A DNA stretch of 64,000 nucleotides from Agrypnia vestita (lineage: Eukaryota; Arthropoda; Insecta; Trichoptera; Phryganeidae), in assembly GCA_016648135.1 (NCBI GenBank), contig JADDOH010000162.1, positions 1 through 64,000 on the forward strand, read 5' to 3'. The translations under genes were made by a program, and so were the position numbers. Of the stretch, positions 1-11,139 are shown piece by piece. Numbering within the stretch: the stretch's first letter is position 1; the number at the start of each line of letters is the position of its first letter. The notes beneath the pieces are model-generated. The model was not told where the DNA came from. It saw nothing but the letters and a program-made list of their open reading frames with translations, and did no database searches.

Positions 1-827
1 GGGGCAAGGTCCGGAGAGTACGGTGGATGTCTTAGACATTCCAATTGAAGTTCCTCTAATTTGGTAGCCATCTGTTGTGCAGTGTGTGGTCTAGCGTTAT
101 CATGAAGCAGCAGTGGCCTAGAGCGATTAACCAGCCTCGGTTGTTTAGCAGCTAGCGTTTCCATCATGGTTTGCAGTTGCTGACAATAGACATCTGCCGT
201 AATCGTCTGGCCAGATTTAAGAAAGCTGTAGTGAACGACACCAGCACTAGTCCACCAAACGCTCACAAGTAACTTTTTTTGAGTCAATTTTCGCTTGGGG
301 CATGGTTTGGCTGGTTCGGCAGGGTTCAGCCATTACGATGAGCGCTGCCGATTATCGTACAGGATCCACTTTTCATCACAGGTAATGATTCGATTTAAAA
401 TCCCTTCATTATTGTGCCGGTTGAGTAATGCAACGCAGCAGTCCACGCGCGTTTGTTGATTTGCTTCACTCAATTCGTGAGGTACCCACCTTTCAAGCTT
501 TTCACCTTACCAATTTGCTTCAAGTGGATTAAAACAGTTTTTATCACTAACACCGCAGCCTGCAGCTAACTCGGATGTGGTTTGCGATGGATCCGCTTCC
601 ACAATAGCCTTCAATTGTTCATTATCAACTTTGGTCTCCGGCCGTCCACGGGGCTTGTTCTGCAGGTCGAAATTTCCAGAACGAAAACGTTGGAACCAAA
701 AACGCACTGTGTTTTCTTTTGCGGCACCGTCGCCATACACATCATTAATCCTTCGAGCCGTTTCTGCAGCACTGGTGCCACGGTGGAACTCGTACTCGTA
801 AATAACGCGATATTTCAAGTTTTTCAT
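1..827 (-). pseudogene. mariner transposase pseudogene (copy 1)
   Basis: Decayed version of the 339-aa DD34D transposase that is intact in copy 4 (59058-60077). The start codon matching MKNLKYR is at 825-827. Reading toward base 1, the helix-turn-helix part is intact, then a T run near 537-541 has one extra base and shifts the frame. A T run near 497-502 has lost one base and restores it. Further on, the Gln codon of the SSQWLN motif has become a stop (TTA on the plus strand at 333-335). The second catalytic region (HDNARPHT) is still readable near the left edge. The C-terminus, including the third catalytic Asp, is off the window. The product cannot be functional. Confidence 0.95.
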
Positions 828-1015
828 TTTGTAAACTGAGTGACGCAAAGAAAAAAACAATTGAGGAAAAAACAAATGAATTATAATTTTCAAAACACAA
901 ATACATGAGTAAATAGCTGTATAAATTTGGATTTGGAATTCCTAACCAAAGAGAAGATATTTGAGATCAAATTTGCCAGTACGGCAAAACGTGAATTTCA
1001 TATGTAAGGACCTAA
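1..1015 (-). mobile_element. mariner (cecropia-type) copy 1, cut by window edge
   Basis: Minus-strand mariner whose 5' terminal inverted repeat lies at the right end and reads TTAGGTCCTTACATATGAAA inward from 1015. It is followed by the TA target dinucleotide at 1016-1017. Base 1 corresponds to base 59251 of the full-length copy 4, so about 270 bp of the 3' end lie outside the window. The two copies stay collinear over all 1015 bp, because the one-base insertion and one-base deletion in copy 1 cancel in length. Confidence 0.96.
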
Positions 1016-1017
1016 TA

Positions 1018-2009
1018 TATATATATGGTCATATTCAAATAAATGAGTTGCATATTTAGATGCTTTTTAAAGCTCTGAAATGTTCTTTAACCCTTTTCAA
1101 GGTTTCTAGTAATTATTCCTCTATAAAAATAATTAAAATCATCATATTTAATTTGATAATTATTATAGTTATTATACAGTATTACCAAGAAATCAATATT
1201 ATTATTGATTTCTTGGTAATACTGTCGCTACTTTCACGTATTTCTTCAGTTTGTGTACAAAGAGCCGGGTGAATTGTATCGGGTATATTTTTAGTCATAA
1301 TTTTTAACAAATCACCACTTCAAAAAAGAACCATTCTTCGAAAAATTGAAACAATTAGTTTTTTCAATGAATCTACAACTATCCCACCAGTTATCTCAGC
1401 ATAACAAAATGCTTATTGCTGGGACTAGTTTGGCTCTGAGCCGCTCAAATGCGGGATTGATTACTATGCGACTGAGCGAATATTAATATGTAGGTCCAAT
1501 ACCGATAGCAACAACATGAGCTATCGAGAGAAAGGTTCTTGCCTTACACATGCAAGCGTTCAACAGGTTTGTCGTTGATCTACCTGTTACCATTGTAAAT
1601 CAACGTGTAGTAAATGATACAGTTCTAATAAATCACCCGGTTGCCTTATTTAATGCAATTAAGTATCTACCCATTATTTTATCAAGTACTCGCCTGGGAA
1701 ATAAAATTCGCCGTGCAATACGAGCACTGTTGTTACATTATTATTGTGATTTATAAGCGTTATTCCACATCAGCGTTACGCTATTTTCCCTGTTTCTGCA
1801 TATATTTTCGATGCTTCTTTAACTTGTAACTCACTGGTCTTCAACAAAATAAACCCCCGGAAATATTAATTTTAATAAGGATTTTTCATCACAACAAAAG
1901 TGTTTTACATCACATTGAATAAGATTCTTTTTTCCTATTTTTTTACGTATTTAATTTTATTTACAGTAAAATCAATTACTAGCATCCTCAATATTGAACT
2001 AACCGACTA
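1018..2009. other. AT-rich non-coding DNA
   Basis: No coding region or repeat family recognised apart from the perfect hairpin at 1176-1225. Short open frames here are AT-rich and look random. Confidence 0.6.
1176..1225. repeat. perfect 22-bp inverted repeat (hairpin)
   Basis: Two perfectly complementary 22-base arms (1176-1197 and 1204-1225, first arm beginning ACAGTATTACCAAG) surround a 6-base loop. The symmetry stops abruptly at both ends. It may be a cruciform or fold-back remnant. Nothing shows that it is transcribed. Confidence 0.9.
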
Positions 2010-2105
2010 AATGACCATCAATCCGTGTCTCCGCAGGGGTAGGCATAGTGGATTGAATGCGTCACTCTTGTTTCTTGACATACCAATCTTCTCTCGTTTA
2101 TTTTC
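2010..2105 (-). mobile_element. RTE-like non-LTR 3' fragment (degenerate)
   Basis: The stretch CTCCGCAGGGGTAGGCA followed by a degenerate CACTCTTGTTTCTTGACATAC matches the 3' coding end of the non-LTR family also seen at 46.6, 48.0, 52.2 and 58.4 kb. In that family it encodes the VWRSILSAYP tail. Short and diverged. Confidence 0.55.
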
Positions 2106-2327
2106 ATGCATTTCGCGCACTCTCGTCAATTACTGAAGCTTATGACAGAATCCTATCTGGCTTACCTAATCGTGTCAGGTATTTCATAGAGGTCCTGTTC
2201 CTGTTGCCTCCGTGATATAATGACTTATCTATGTTAGCACGTGCACGTATTAACATACATAGATTAATCTTTATTTCAACCACGCGTTTATCTTGACGAA
2301 TTCATTTGGCAAAAACGTTTTGGTAGG

Positions 2328-2372
2328 GCGCATGATGACGCATTAAATATAATTTAATGCGTCATCGTGCGC
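2328..2372. repeat. 21-bp imperfect hairpin
   Basis: Arms GCGCATGATGACGCATTAAAT (one mismatch in 21) around a 3-base loop. No family assigned. Confidence 0.8.
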
Positions 2373-2414
2373 TCGATCATCATCATTAACTTATATAATA
2401 TACAGAGTGTACTA

Positions 2415-2745
2415 GAGCTAGCAGCAGAAACTTGGCCGGTAGATTCCTGCCTATGTTTTGCGTCTAAAATATTCAAGCAACCATCGCATAATATCAATAG
2501 TTATGGAGATAAATATCAAAGTTGCATTTTTTTAAATATTTCTGTCTTATTTTTTGCAAAAAGTTGATGTATTATTACAAAAACTCATATCGATTATGAA
2601 AAATTCATTTCCTTCAACACAACTTAATTGACAAAATAAATTGATTGTAAGTAAATAAATTGACAAAAACCTTGTAAAAAAAACTTTTTTAAATTATTGC
2701 AAGGTTTTTATCATTTTATTCGACTTGTAATAAAGCGAATGACCT
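2415..2745. mobile_element. fold-back element, partial copy (family of 38456-38893)
   Basis: Shares the order of motifs of the complete fold-back element at 38.5 kb: a GATTCCTGCC start, a TTCAAGCAACCAT block, AATATCAATAGTTA, a block around TTTTTTGCAAAA, GAAAAATTCATTT, then CGACTTGTAATAAAG. An unrelated AT-rich insertion separates the last two blocks and the second arm is missing. Confidence 0.65.
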
Positions 2746-3247
2746 ACAGATAGATTTCTTGGTTGCGGTGGGAGGGCATTAAAAAAGAGGATTTATCAAT
2801 TCAATTTTGATTATTGTAACTATTTTTACCTAGGTAAAATTTTGAAAATAGAGTTAATGGGGATTTGAGATGTCTAAACAGTAAAATTATTCATATTTTT
2901 TTAATAACCTAAAGGAATGTAAAATGTAATAATTATTTTCATTCAAAAACTGATTTCAAAATCTGACGTTGGTACCCATCTAGGGGTTCTCACTTGGATA
3001 ACCTAGAACCATTCAAAGGATATATTTTATTATGATAATATGCTAACAAACTACTCCATACACTCATCACTGCTTAGACTTCACAGACTGGGCAATGAGT
3101 ACAGTGAGTTTGTAGACGTATTCCATGACAGCTTGACTACTTTAAAGGGAAACAGCTGTCGATTATGGACAGTGATAATTTCTATATTAAAATCTTGTCA
3201 CTGTTTTACTCGTAAATTTGACGTAACCTTGACTCTTAAATTTTTAT
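2746..3247. other. AT-rich non-coding DNA
   Basis: Nothing recognised. An open frame near 3040-3348 runs into the MITE at 3248 and resembles no known protein. Confidence 0.55.
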
Positions 3248-3488
3248 ACCATATATGGGGTATGAAAGCAAAAGCAGTAATGTCAAAAAAATGTAGTCAT
3301 CGAGGATTACCAATTTATAATGTACCTACTGAATTCCAGATTTTATAAGAAACATAGTCTATTAATTCACAGAGATAGATACATAAAATGTAGAATTCAG
3401 TACATGTTAAATTAGTGATCCTCGGTGATTGCATTCAAAACATTTTTTTTAAATATTTCTGCCTTTGCTTTCATACAACACATATGGT
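3248..3488. mobile_element. palindromic MITE, family P copy 1
   Basis: Nearly the whole 241 bp folds back on itself. The left end contains TATGAAAGCAAAAGCAG and the right end is its complement (CTGCCTTTGCTTTCATA). Inner arms GTCATCGAGGATTACC and GGTGATCCTCGG-like also pair. Related copies lie at 25.8, 50.75 and 57.9 kb. Confidence 0.88.
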
Positions 3489-3699
3489 GTTTAATTCAAT
3501 TGGTTTTTGTGTACATTTTTTATTTCTTTTATTAATTCTTTTATAAATTACCGAGTTTTTTTTAAAGTGTTTGATTATATTTATTTTAATATGTGACTGT
3601 TATTTTGATTGCTTGCTTGTAAAGGATGTCTTTTGTATTTTTACTTTTTTTTCAATTGCGCCATGCACAGTATGCACACATAAATAAATAAATAATAAG

Positions 3700-4165
3700 C
3701 CGAGCATACGACGTCTGAGAGCGCGTCGTTTATCGAAAAAAGCGTCGGTACCCGATAAAGATACAAGCTGACAACGCTAATGCCAGCAATTCCGAGGGTC
3801 ATTATCCGAAGGCCGGGAAGCGGGCAATTGACTCCACATTTTCCACCGCTTTCTACGCGGGAAGGCTGTATTTTCGCTATCGCCGTCGATACTAACGCGC
3901 TGGAAACAATCACCGTTTTGTTTCCCCGAGCGTAGAAAAGCGCACAATAACACGGATCACGCGCGCGCGGGCGAGAGCGGCCGCCTCGCTTTCTAGATCT
4001 GCATCTGAGTTACGAGCCGACGCACCGACGACAGGGTCGTTATTCTGCGCGCGGGATACGTCATTACCGTTATGCATATTAATCGGAGCCGGCCGGATTA
4101 GATTCCCAGACGGCGGCCCGACAATAAAACACCGTATCCAATTTTATCGAGGATTCATTTACAAT
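3700..4165. other. GC-rich island, non-coding
   Basis: CpG-rich block (runs such as CGCGCGCGCGGGCGAGAGCG and CCGGCCGGATTAG) standing out from AT-rich flanks. It includes ATGCATATTAAT, a homeodomain/POU-like motif. Open frames here have no recognisable product. Candidate conserved regulatory DNA; this is inference from composition only. Confidence 0.4.
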
Positions 4166-4339
4166 CATTTTTTGTCCCGGACTACCAGTTGCAAAAAACA
4201 AGGAATTTGAGAAAAAAGATACAGCCATCTTTGAGAGGCTGGAAATTAAGTATATTATCGCGGGACGGAGGCAAATGAGAACACTGGATATGAATCAACA
4301 ATTTATTAACCATTTTAACAAATTCACTGGAAGCGTATT

Positions 4340-4620
4340 TAATTTAAGCACTATTCTTTAATTGGAAGTATTTACGCGAAAAAAAAACCCAACGAAGACT
4401 AAGGTGATGACAAATACAACAAAGGAGAACATAGAAATCGGACAGGAATGCATCGAATATGTTGAAGAATACGTATACTTAGGACAACTAATATCAATAA
4501 AAGACCAATATTCAAAAGAAATCGACAGAAGAGTAACAATAACTATTTCAGTGTATCATTTTCTATTTACTTATGTTAAAATTGGTCAGTGAATAAAGGC
4601 TTTATTATTATTATTATTAT
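4340..4620 (+). mobile_element. non-LTR retrotransposon fragment with (TTA)n tail
   Basis: Translation of 4362-4530 gives KTKVM followed by YVEEYVYLGQLIS and KEIDRRV. These are the conserved residues at the C-terminal end of the reverse-transcriptase domain in RTE-like endonuclease-reverse transcriptases. After a short A/T-rich stretch the element ends with AATAAAGGC and a (TTA)n microsatellite at about 4594-4620, typical of a target-primed insertion. The 5' part is missing (5' truncation) and the frame is soon lost. Confidence 0.75.
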
Positions 4621-5454
4621 ATATTTACGCGAAAAAGATCCAATATGCAATATGGTCAAAAATGACTTAAGTACAAACTGATGCTAAATATCCGGTCTGT
4701 AAAAAATATCCCTGGAACCAACCCACATGTACGGCAGGTTAATTCTGTTTCATCGTAGACAATCAAATAAATTTACATATATCTCGGAAAATACGCCTAA
4801 CTATACTATAAACAACAAAGAAGTATTAATAATCTACACACAAATCATACTTTCAATTAAATTTAAACAAATACCAATGAAGAAATATCTTATACATTTC
4901 AATTGGCAATATTTTGTTTGTGAAACACTTATCGCCTGCTAGAATATTCCGTTTTATTTTACACTTCGATTAATCTGCACATTGGTAATTCTGCGGTCGG
5001 TTTATTTCCAGTTATGTTTGTAAAAATGTTCCCGCTTCCAGACTGTTCCAGATGTCTTCCGAATGTTGTGTTTAAATATGATTACGATACTAAAATTTTC
5101 TAAATAAATTTTCAACGTTATTCTGACGTACCTAAGCCAAACTGAGCACAAATCAAATATCAGCTGTCAAATTGGCTGTCGCTGGAAAGTGTTGCCAATT
5201 CAAAAAACAAACCTCCAAAAAACAGTCTATATTTAAACACTAATTGCATAAAATTATCTTTCCAATAAAGCCCATACCATGGCCATCACCACGATTTGTG
5301 TTTTATTTCATTTTAAAGTTGTATAACTCCAAAAAAACACCCCTTTTTAAGGTGGCCTGATGAGCGTTAAATATTTTTTATTAGATAAAATTAAATTAAG
5401 ATTACCACCAAGATTTTATTTTCAATATTGAACGCTTTTAATATATTCTCTCGC
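4621..5454. other. AT-rich non-coding DNA
   Basis: No gene or repeat family recognised. Confidence 0.55.
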
Positions 5455-6080
5455 GTGATCTACCCGATTTTCACGTAGCCGTGTGAACCGTGCATTTTTA
5501 TTTCCGATAGTGAAAATAAAAACGGTCTTTCGTACAGTGAAAGTCTCGGGTATAAATTATAGTTGATGGCAGTTAGCGTTGACCCTGCGCGGTCCGCGCC
5601 GCTCGCACTTCTGCTGCCACTATCGCGCCGGCCTCGCGGCAGAGTGGAACTTAGATTAGCGCTCGGCCGGTCGAGCGGCACCGGACGATCACTCTCTTTT
5701 TACGGATCACGCCGATTTTGCCCGTTTATCGCGGCGATGCGGTATCTGTGCCGCGTTTTATCTCGATGCACGCCCGTTCTTCGTCTGCTGTTTGGCCCAG
5801 TTTCTTTACTTTGCGTAAAATAGCCGCGAGACAAAATGTATAATCGTGTAGAGCGGTAGTGCGCACGATTATGATACAACAAATGCGCGCAATTACGGCG
5901 CGATGAATGGGCCGGCGGAGCGAGACGGGAGATGCTCCGCGCCGGATATGCTCGCTAAAGTTTTTGCCAACTCCTCGACAGCCTTGGAGGCTTGACGATG
6001 ATTCATCCAGCTTCCAAAGCTGATCATGTTCGGTCGGCGCGCGCACCAATAATTAAAGTGTGTACATTTCGTGGACACTT
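5455..6080. other. GC-rich island, non-coding
   Basis: CpG-rich for about 600 bp with overlapping short open frames on both strands, none recognisable. The coexistence of frames on both strands is explained by the GC bias, not by coding. Candidate regulatory or promoter-like sequence, unproven. Confidence 0.4.
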
Positions 6081-6084
6081 GAAG

Positions 6085-7061
6085 GCGTCCCTATAAAAAG
6101 GGTCAATATTCAAAAACAAAATTTTACAGGAGAGAAAAAAAACAGTTTAGAAATGAATAACCAGAATTTCAAAACTTTTGATGCCTTCTTCATCTATCGA
6201 TGAGAAATTCTGATTTTCTCGAAACTAGAAGTGAAAAAAATAATTAAAACACAGATGACTATAGATAGCATTGTAAATATAATTTAATATTTTTAATAAC
6301 CAGATTTTCATTAGTTTATTTTCAAATATTTACTTGCCAATTATGGACATTCATTTTACGTTTTCTTTGATTATTCGTGTTGTTAAACAATCCCAGTGAC
6401 ATCGTCGAACTGTCGGCGTCCGTTACGTTTATTACTACCAGATGAATATACATAAATATAGAGTCTTTTTCTACGTTAACGAACTTTTGAGGTTGAATTT
6501 CGGTGAGATTGAATTGAAATAATGAAAAATAAAATACCACACATGGTACATACTGTTGTATGTATAAGTAGACCATTTTGGCGTCACAGACGCATCTGAG
6601 CATCTGAGACGCCAATTTGGAACCCCTGCATTTGAAAAATTATTATTAGCGCTCAAACATAGAATAATGCTGTCTGGAATCCCCGCGTTTGAAAATTATC
6701 ATTAGTGCACAAACATAATTTGTTACCAAGAATATCACATTTATGTCAAGTTGTAAATCTATCCTCATCCTTATATGAATTACTTGTCATTAGTGTTTGA
6801 ACATAATTGTTTCTTAGAATCGTGCGGAAATCCAAAAACCTTAATTAATTCTTAAAGTTATATAGCATCTCTTTCTAATACTTTTAATATAAATACATGT
6901 AGTTGAATGTAAAATATTTAGATTGATAATGTCCTCATAAGGCGAAACGCATATCAGAAAATTAAAAAGGTAGAACTTAAGAAACAACTGTTTTTATTTC
7001 CTTATGTGCAATAAAATCTCTTTGTTGCCTTATGTACTATATACCCTTTTTATAGGAACCC
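6085..7061. mobile_element. putative TIR element, CCTATAAAAAGGGT ends
   Basis: A perfect 14-bp inverted repeat, CCTATAAAAAGGGT near 6090-6103 and its complement near 7043-7056, bounds about 975 bp of AT-rich sequence. Inside are a ~65-bp degenerate tandem duplication (6617-6660 and 6676-6717, core CGCTCAAACATA-like) and a short inverted repeat around TTGGCGTC/GACGCCAA at 6567-6615. No transposase is readable. Confidence 0.45.
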
Positions 7062-7317
7062 TTAATTTATTATTCGTCTGCATGGTGGAAAATTAATTAC
7101 GCCCGCTTACAAAACGCAATAAAAACAACAATAAAATTTAAATCCGCCATTTACCAAGTTAATTTGTAAATTAGGAATCCGCCACGGAGTATAAAATTGT
7201 ACAGAGTTCAACCAAACCCCTTCTTTAGGCGAAGGGATTGGAACACAATGGATTTTTTTTTAAAATAGAAATACTAATACGTAATACGTGTGACAACAAT
7301 ATTCTTTCTATTTTAAA

Positions 7318-7412
7318 TTAAGCTAAACGCTTGTGCTATGAAAATAGGACTAAACTTGCTGGTGTCCTGGAATGGGGCTCGAACCACCGACCACTGAATC
7401 ACTAGGCGAGCA
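7318..7412 (-). mobile_element. tRNA-derived SINE, family A copy 1
   Basis: On the minus strand it reads CTCGCCTAGTGATTCAG, a perfect polymerase III B box GGTTCGAGCCCC, GACACCAGCAA, then TTTAGTCCTATTTTCATAGC and AAGCGTTTAGCTTA. The same order occurs at 19.65, 21.64 and 22.66 kb. Confidence 0.8.
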
Positions 7413-8309
7413 AAGTGTAAATTGCGTGGGTTTCAAGGTCATCGAAGTCTATCACGTGATACGCGACAAATTTTTAAAATTATTTAAAAATGAAATATGA
7501 CGCGTTATTGTCAATAGCGATCTATTACATTTTTATTTTATTTAATATTTTCTTTATATTTTATACATTCTGTAAAAGTGATGTATAACGTTTTATGCGA
7601 TGCATGTAAAAAAATTGTGATCATATCAATAAGCAACTCATTTATGTATGCATGGACTGTATTATAGCAATATTGTACATATTCTGTACTTACATCTGAG
7701 TGACCGCATTTCCACTGCATTCATTTTACTTTCTGATGTGAGTGATGAATTTATGATTAAGGCATAAAATGACACTTAAAAAAATTACAGTTTGCAATTT
7801 TATTTGCGGTAGAAAATATAAATTGCTACTCTCGTAAATATGTCGCAGTTCGTGGCAAAAATCTACCTGATTGAAACGCTGAGACATATAAAAAAGGGTG
7901 TGATAATTAATATTTTTTCAACCTGTTTATTAATTGATGGCACGAAAAACACTGCTGACCCGGTAACGTCAGATCGGTACTGCGGCACTATAATATCGGG
8001 GTCAACATTTTAAATAACAAAATGACGTTAAGAGCATTCACAGCATCCTCCATGAGAGGATATTCTCGATGATCTGTGAATGTGTTGATAAAAAATTCGC
8101 GCATGTTTGTGATATTTTCTAAATATGGCATCATTAACGTTTTATGGCCAATATAAATATTCGAGTCTCATAAATTATGCTGATTTATGAGCAAGCATTT
8201 CTTTGTGATTTATTTCTTTTTTTCGTTCGTTCTGATGCTGAACTGTGTAGGTTGTAGGCAGTTGTAAGTTTTTCATTGCGGTTTCGGTATCAGAAAAAAT
8301 ATCTTTAAT
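7413..8309. other. AT-rich non-coding DNA
   Basis: No gene or repeat family recognised. Confidence 0.55.
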
Positions 8310-8886
8310 ATGTTATACTTATTTTTATTATTATTATACTGGCTGAAGGTCACTAGGGTCTGGTTGTGCAGAGTTTGCCGATACGCTCTTGTGATATGGA
8401 GTCCCAGCTGTCTTTCCATCTTTTGGTGGATGGTCTTCCAGGCTCTTTCCTTCCTTCCCTCTGATTTTCCACGTAGGGCAAGGTGTGATAGTCTTTGGAA
8501 ATCTATTCTTTCCACATGGTCTCTCCAATACCTTCTCCTTTGTCTCCTCCATCTGCCAACATTTTGGATATCACACATTTTTCTGATCGTGGTGTTTACA
8601 TTCTACCACGTAGTCTTGTCTGTTATTTTTCTGTGGGTTTTCATCTACGTGGTTCTAATTCTAAGCGATTTAGTGCGAACTGTGTCAGCTCTTGTTCAGA
8701 GGCCGTAGGTCATTATCGGTTTGACACAGGTTTTGTAGATTCGGACTTTACTCTTCAGTTGCATGTCCTTGTTTTTCCATATTATTTTATTCAGACATCC
8801 TGATACAAACGAAACTTTTGTCATCTGGTTTTTCGCCTCTTCAAGGACATAACTATAGTACGTTGACACCAAGATATTTAAATTCC
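8310..8886 (-). mobile_element. non-LTR retrotransposon C-terminal fragment (RT end), degenerate
   Basis: Reading leftward from 8886, the translation in shifting frames gives FKYLGVNV, then SGCLNKIIWKNKDMQ with IYKTCVKPIMTYG, and further on RRYWRDHVERIDFQRL. This is the same order as the better preserved copy at 30954-31626. Several frameshifts separate the blocks. The element ends at about 8345 with CTTCAGCCAG and a (TAA)n-like tail at 8310-8340. The 5' part is absent. Confidence 0.8.
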
Positions 8887-9116
8887 ATTCCATTTGTTTA
8901 TTTTTAAGGGTTAGAAAATATTACATTTAGATTATAAATTTAATTAGTTTTTGGAGAAGAATTCAGAAGTGTTCATTTATGTTTTTACTGAATGAAATGT
9001 GTTAGTATAATTGTTATGAATGTTATATTGTTGTTGTTATAATTGTTATGTCACCAAAGATTTAGGTATCTGTGACCAACGCGAGGTTGATATCATTTTA
9101 TTATGTTGGTCTATAA

Positions 9117-10108
9117 CAAGGCTGCCCAACCTTTTAAACAGTCGGGCAAAATTGACGATTAAAAAATCTCAGGCGGGCCACTGACCACTAACGGTTCCTA
9201 TTTTTATTACTTTTGTTAACAATTTAAATTAAGCCTTAATCATTAAGGTATTGTGCAACAAAAGAATTGCAATATTATGATATTGTTGCTTATTAAAATA
9301 ATAAAATAAATAGCATCTTCTGTCAAATAAAGAAACAAAATTAAAAAATCTAAATCTAAATAATTGGTACAATTAATGTGATTTCTGAAATTGTTTCTGT
9401 TTTAATTATTCTCATGTGTTAGGCGTCAGATCAGATGTTGACAGTAATAGTTGTTTTATGTAATTAAGATTTGAAATTATCTTTTCACAAAGATATGTTG
9501 ATCCGAAACTACTTATTAATTGAGAGGTCAGTTATCGCAGGAAAGCCTTATTTTGCCACCAATTTCCACTAATCTACAAATTCTTCCGAAGAAGTCTGAG
9601 TATTTTTCTGCTTAAAGGTTTTTAAGTGCAGAACGATTTTGTAGTTCAGTGAGTTTCAGCTGAATATCGGCAGGATAACTGTCATGGATATAAGTCAAAC
9701 TGATTGTAAAAAGATTCACAAGAATTTGTAAATTTTCTTTTATATTTTCAAAGTCCTGGAATCTGCTTTCAAACGACTGTAATAAGCATCTAATTTAAAA
9801 TTCGTACTTAGTATAATCTATAGTGGCGATATTAAGCATCTTTTTCAAATCTTTGAGTGTGGGAAAATGGTGAACATTTTCATTGACTAAATTAATTATA
9901 AACAAATTTAATTAAGCTTCGAATCCGCTTATTAAAGAAATCAAGTCGGAAGTTAATAATCTTTGCCTTGCAATTTGAGATTCAAAATTTTTAGTAATGT
10001 CAACAAGAAAATGCAAGATCACTCAACCATGATTTATTATTAGCGGGCCACTTAAAATGCGTTCGCGGGCCACATAGTGGCCCGCAGACCTGGGGTTGGG
10101 CGGCCTTG
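9117..10108 (-). mobile_element. hAT DNA transposon with 8-bp TSD
   Basis: Terminal inverted repeats start CAAGGCTGCCCAACC on the left and CAAGGCCGCCCAACC on the right strand. The element is flanked by the identical 8-bp direct repeat GTCTATAA at 9109-9116 and 10109-10116, the target duplication length of hAT elements. Sub-terminal GCGGGCCAC blocks occur at both ends. Length is 992 bp. A decayed transposase lies on the minus strand. Confidence 0.93.
9465..10031 (-). pseudogene. hAT transposase pseudogene (GTF2IRD2/ZBED-like lineage)
   Basis: Not a continuous open frame, but conceptual translation leftward from 10031 gives family-specific blocks in the correct order. They are WLSDLAFLVDITKNFE; then NENVHHFPTLKDLKKM; then FESRFQDFENIKENLQIL with VNLFTISL; then LKLTELQNRSALKNL; then KYSDFF; and finally FGSTYLCEKI, the start of the hAT C-terminal dimerisation region. 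Stop codons and frameshifts separate the blocks, and the N-terminal zinc finger and much of the catalytic core are missing. This is the C-terminal part of a hAT transposase resembling those domesticated as GTF2IRD2-type proteins. It cannot be active. Confidence 0.88.
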
Positions 10109-10224
10109 GTCTATAAAGTTATAGGTTAGTAGTTAAATATTGTCCCATTTCCTTGGCACACTGCAACATCAACCAAGATTTTACGGCTCAGACGAAAATA
10201 GTTTAACTACTATAAAGGAGGTTT

Positions 10225-10680
10225 ATAACGCAGGTTTTAGACGAATATAATTAACCAATGTACATTTTAATGGCCTTTGTCAACATATATGATATTATTA
10301 AGTATTTTAACCGATGCAATAACTATTCATACAAAGGGATTAAATAAGTAAACCACATTAATAAATACTTTATAATACACCACCTTAGTGTCGTTATATT
10401 AGCAATTTAATTTGATGTTGAAAGCAATTAAAAGCTAACAAGCTATCACAACACGTTTTCAGAGAATTAAAATAAATAACCATTTACCATAATGCAAATT
10501 GAATTTTGACACATTAAAATAAAAGTGATAAAACATACTAAGATTGGCACATTGTAACATACGTAACAAAAAATAAACCATAAAAAATATTATTTTTTTA
10601 AGTTTCCATTATTTAATGTCAAATTTTTGTAGGTTTTCGTATATTTTTTATAGATTCAATTCAAAATTCATTGCTCGTGT
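10225..10680 (+). mobile_element. dispersed repeat Q, copy 1
   Basis: About 450 bp in the same order as 16247-16690. Shared blocks include GTACATTTTAATGG, TTTTAACCGATGCAATAACT, ATTAAAATAAAAGTGA with AAAACATACTAAGAT, and CATTATTTAATGTCAA. The copies are clearly diverged. No coding capacity or terminal repeats were seen, so the class is unknown. Confidence 0.8.
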
Positions 10681-11139
10681 AAAATTTTAAAGAAAACTAA
10701 ATTATTCGGTACATTCAAAAAACTTCTTGGTGTTTGTGTGCTTTGCGTATACGTAGGAGATCAAGTTTTCCTAATGTGTGTAGGAACAACTCGAGAATAC
10801 AAAGTACGCTTTAAGTCCGACCCAAAGCCGTTAGCAATGCAGCCATTGTGTTCGTTTGTGGTTTTATACTTCATTTAATGTAAACTCTCACGTTAGGGCG
10901 AGGAACTTACGACTGCCAGCCTTGTGTAGTTTGAAGCCGCTAAATTTTTTATCCTAAACAAAAGACTGCTCCGTAAGTGGGTTACTATCTTCTCTCACAT
11001 TCTTTGAGCGATTTCCATTGGATTTGTGCGAATTTGCATATCTTTTCGGGACGGAAAGAATGCGACGCCGCCGCCGCTGCGAATGGTATATGAAAAATTA
11101 AATTGATCACTTTACACAATATGTACACAATGCAGGCTC
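10681..11139. other. non-coding DNA
   Basis: Nothing recognised. Slightly GC-richer around 10860-11090 (includes CGCCGCCGCCGCTGCG). Confidence 0.5.

Noticed and set aside
8310..8708. 132-codon plus-strand frame
   Set aside because: It is the antisense of the non-LTR reverse-transcriptase remnant, which reads correctly on the minus strand.
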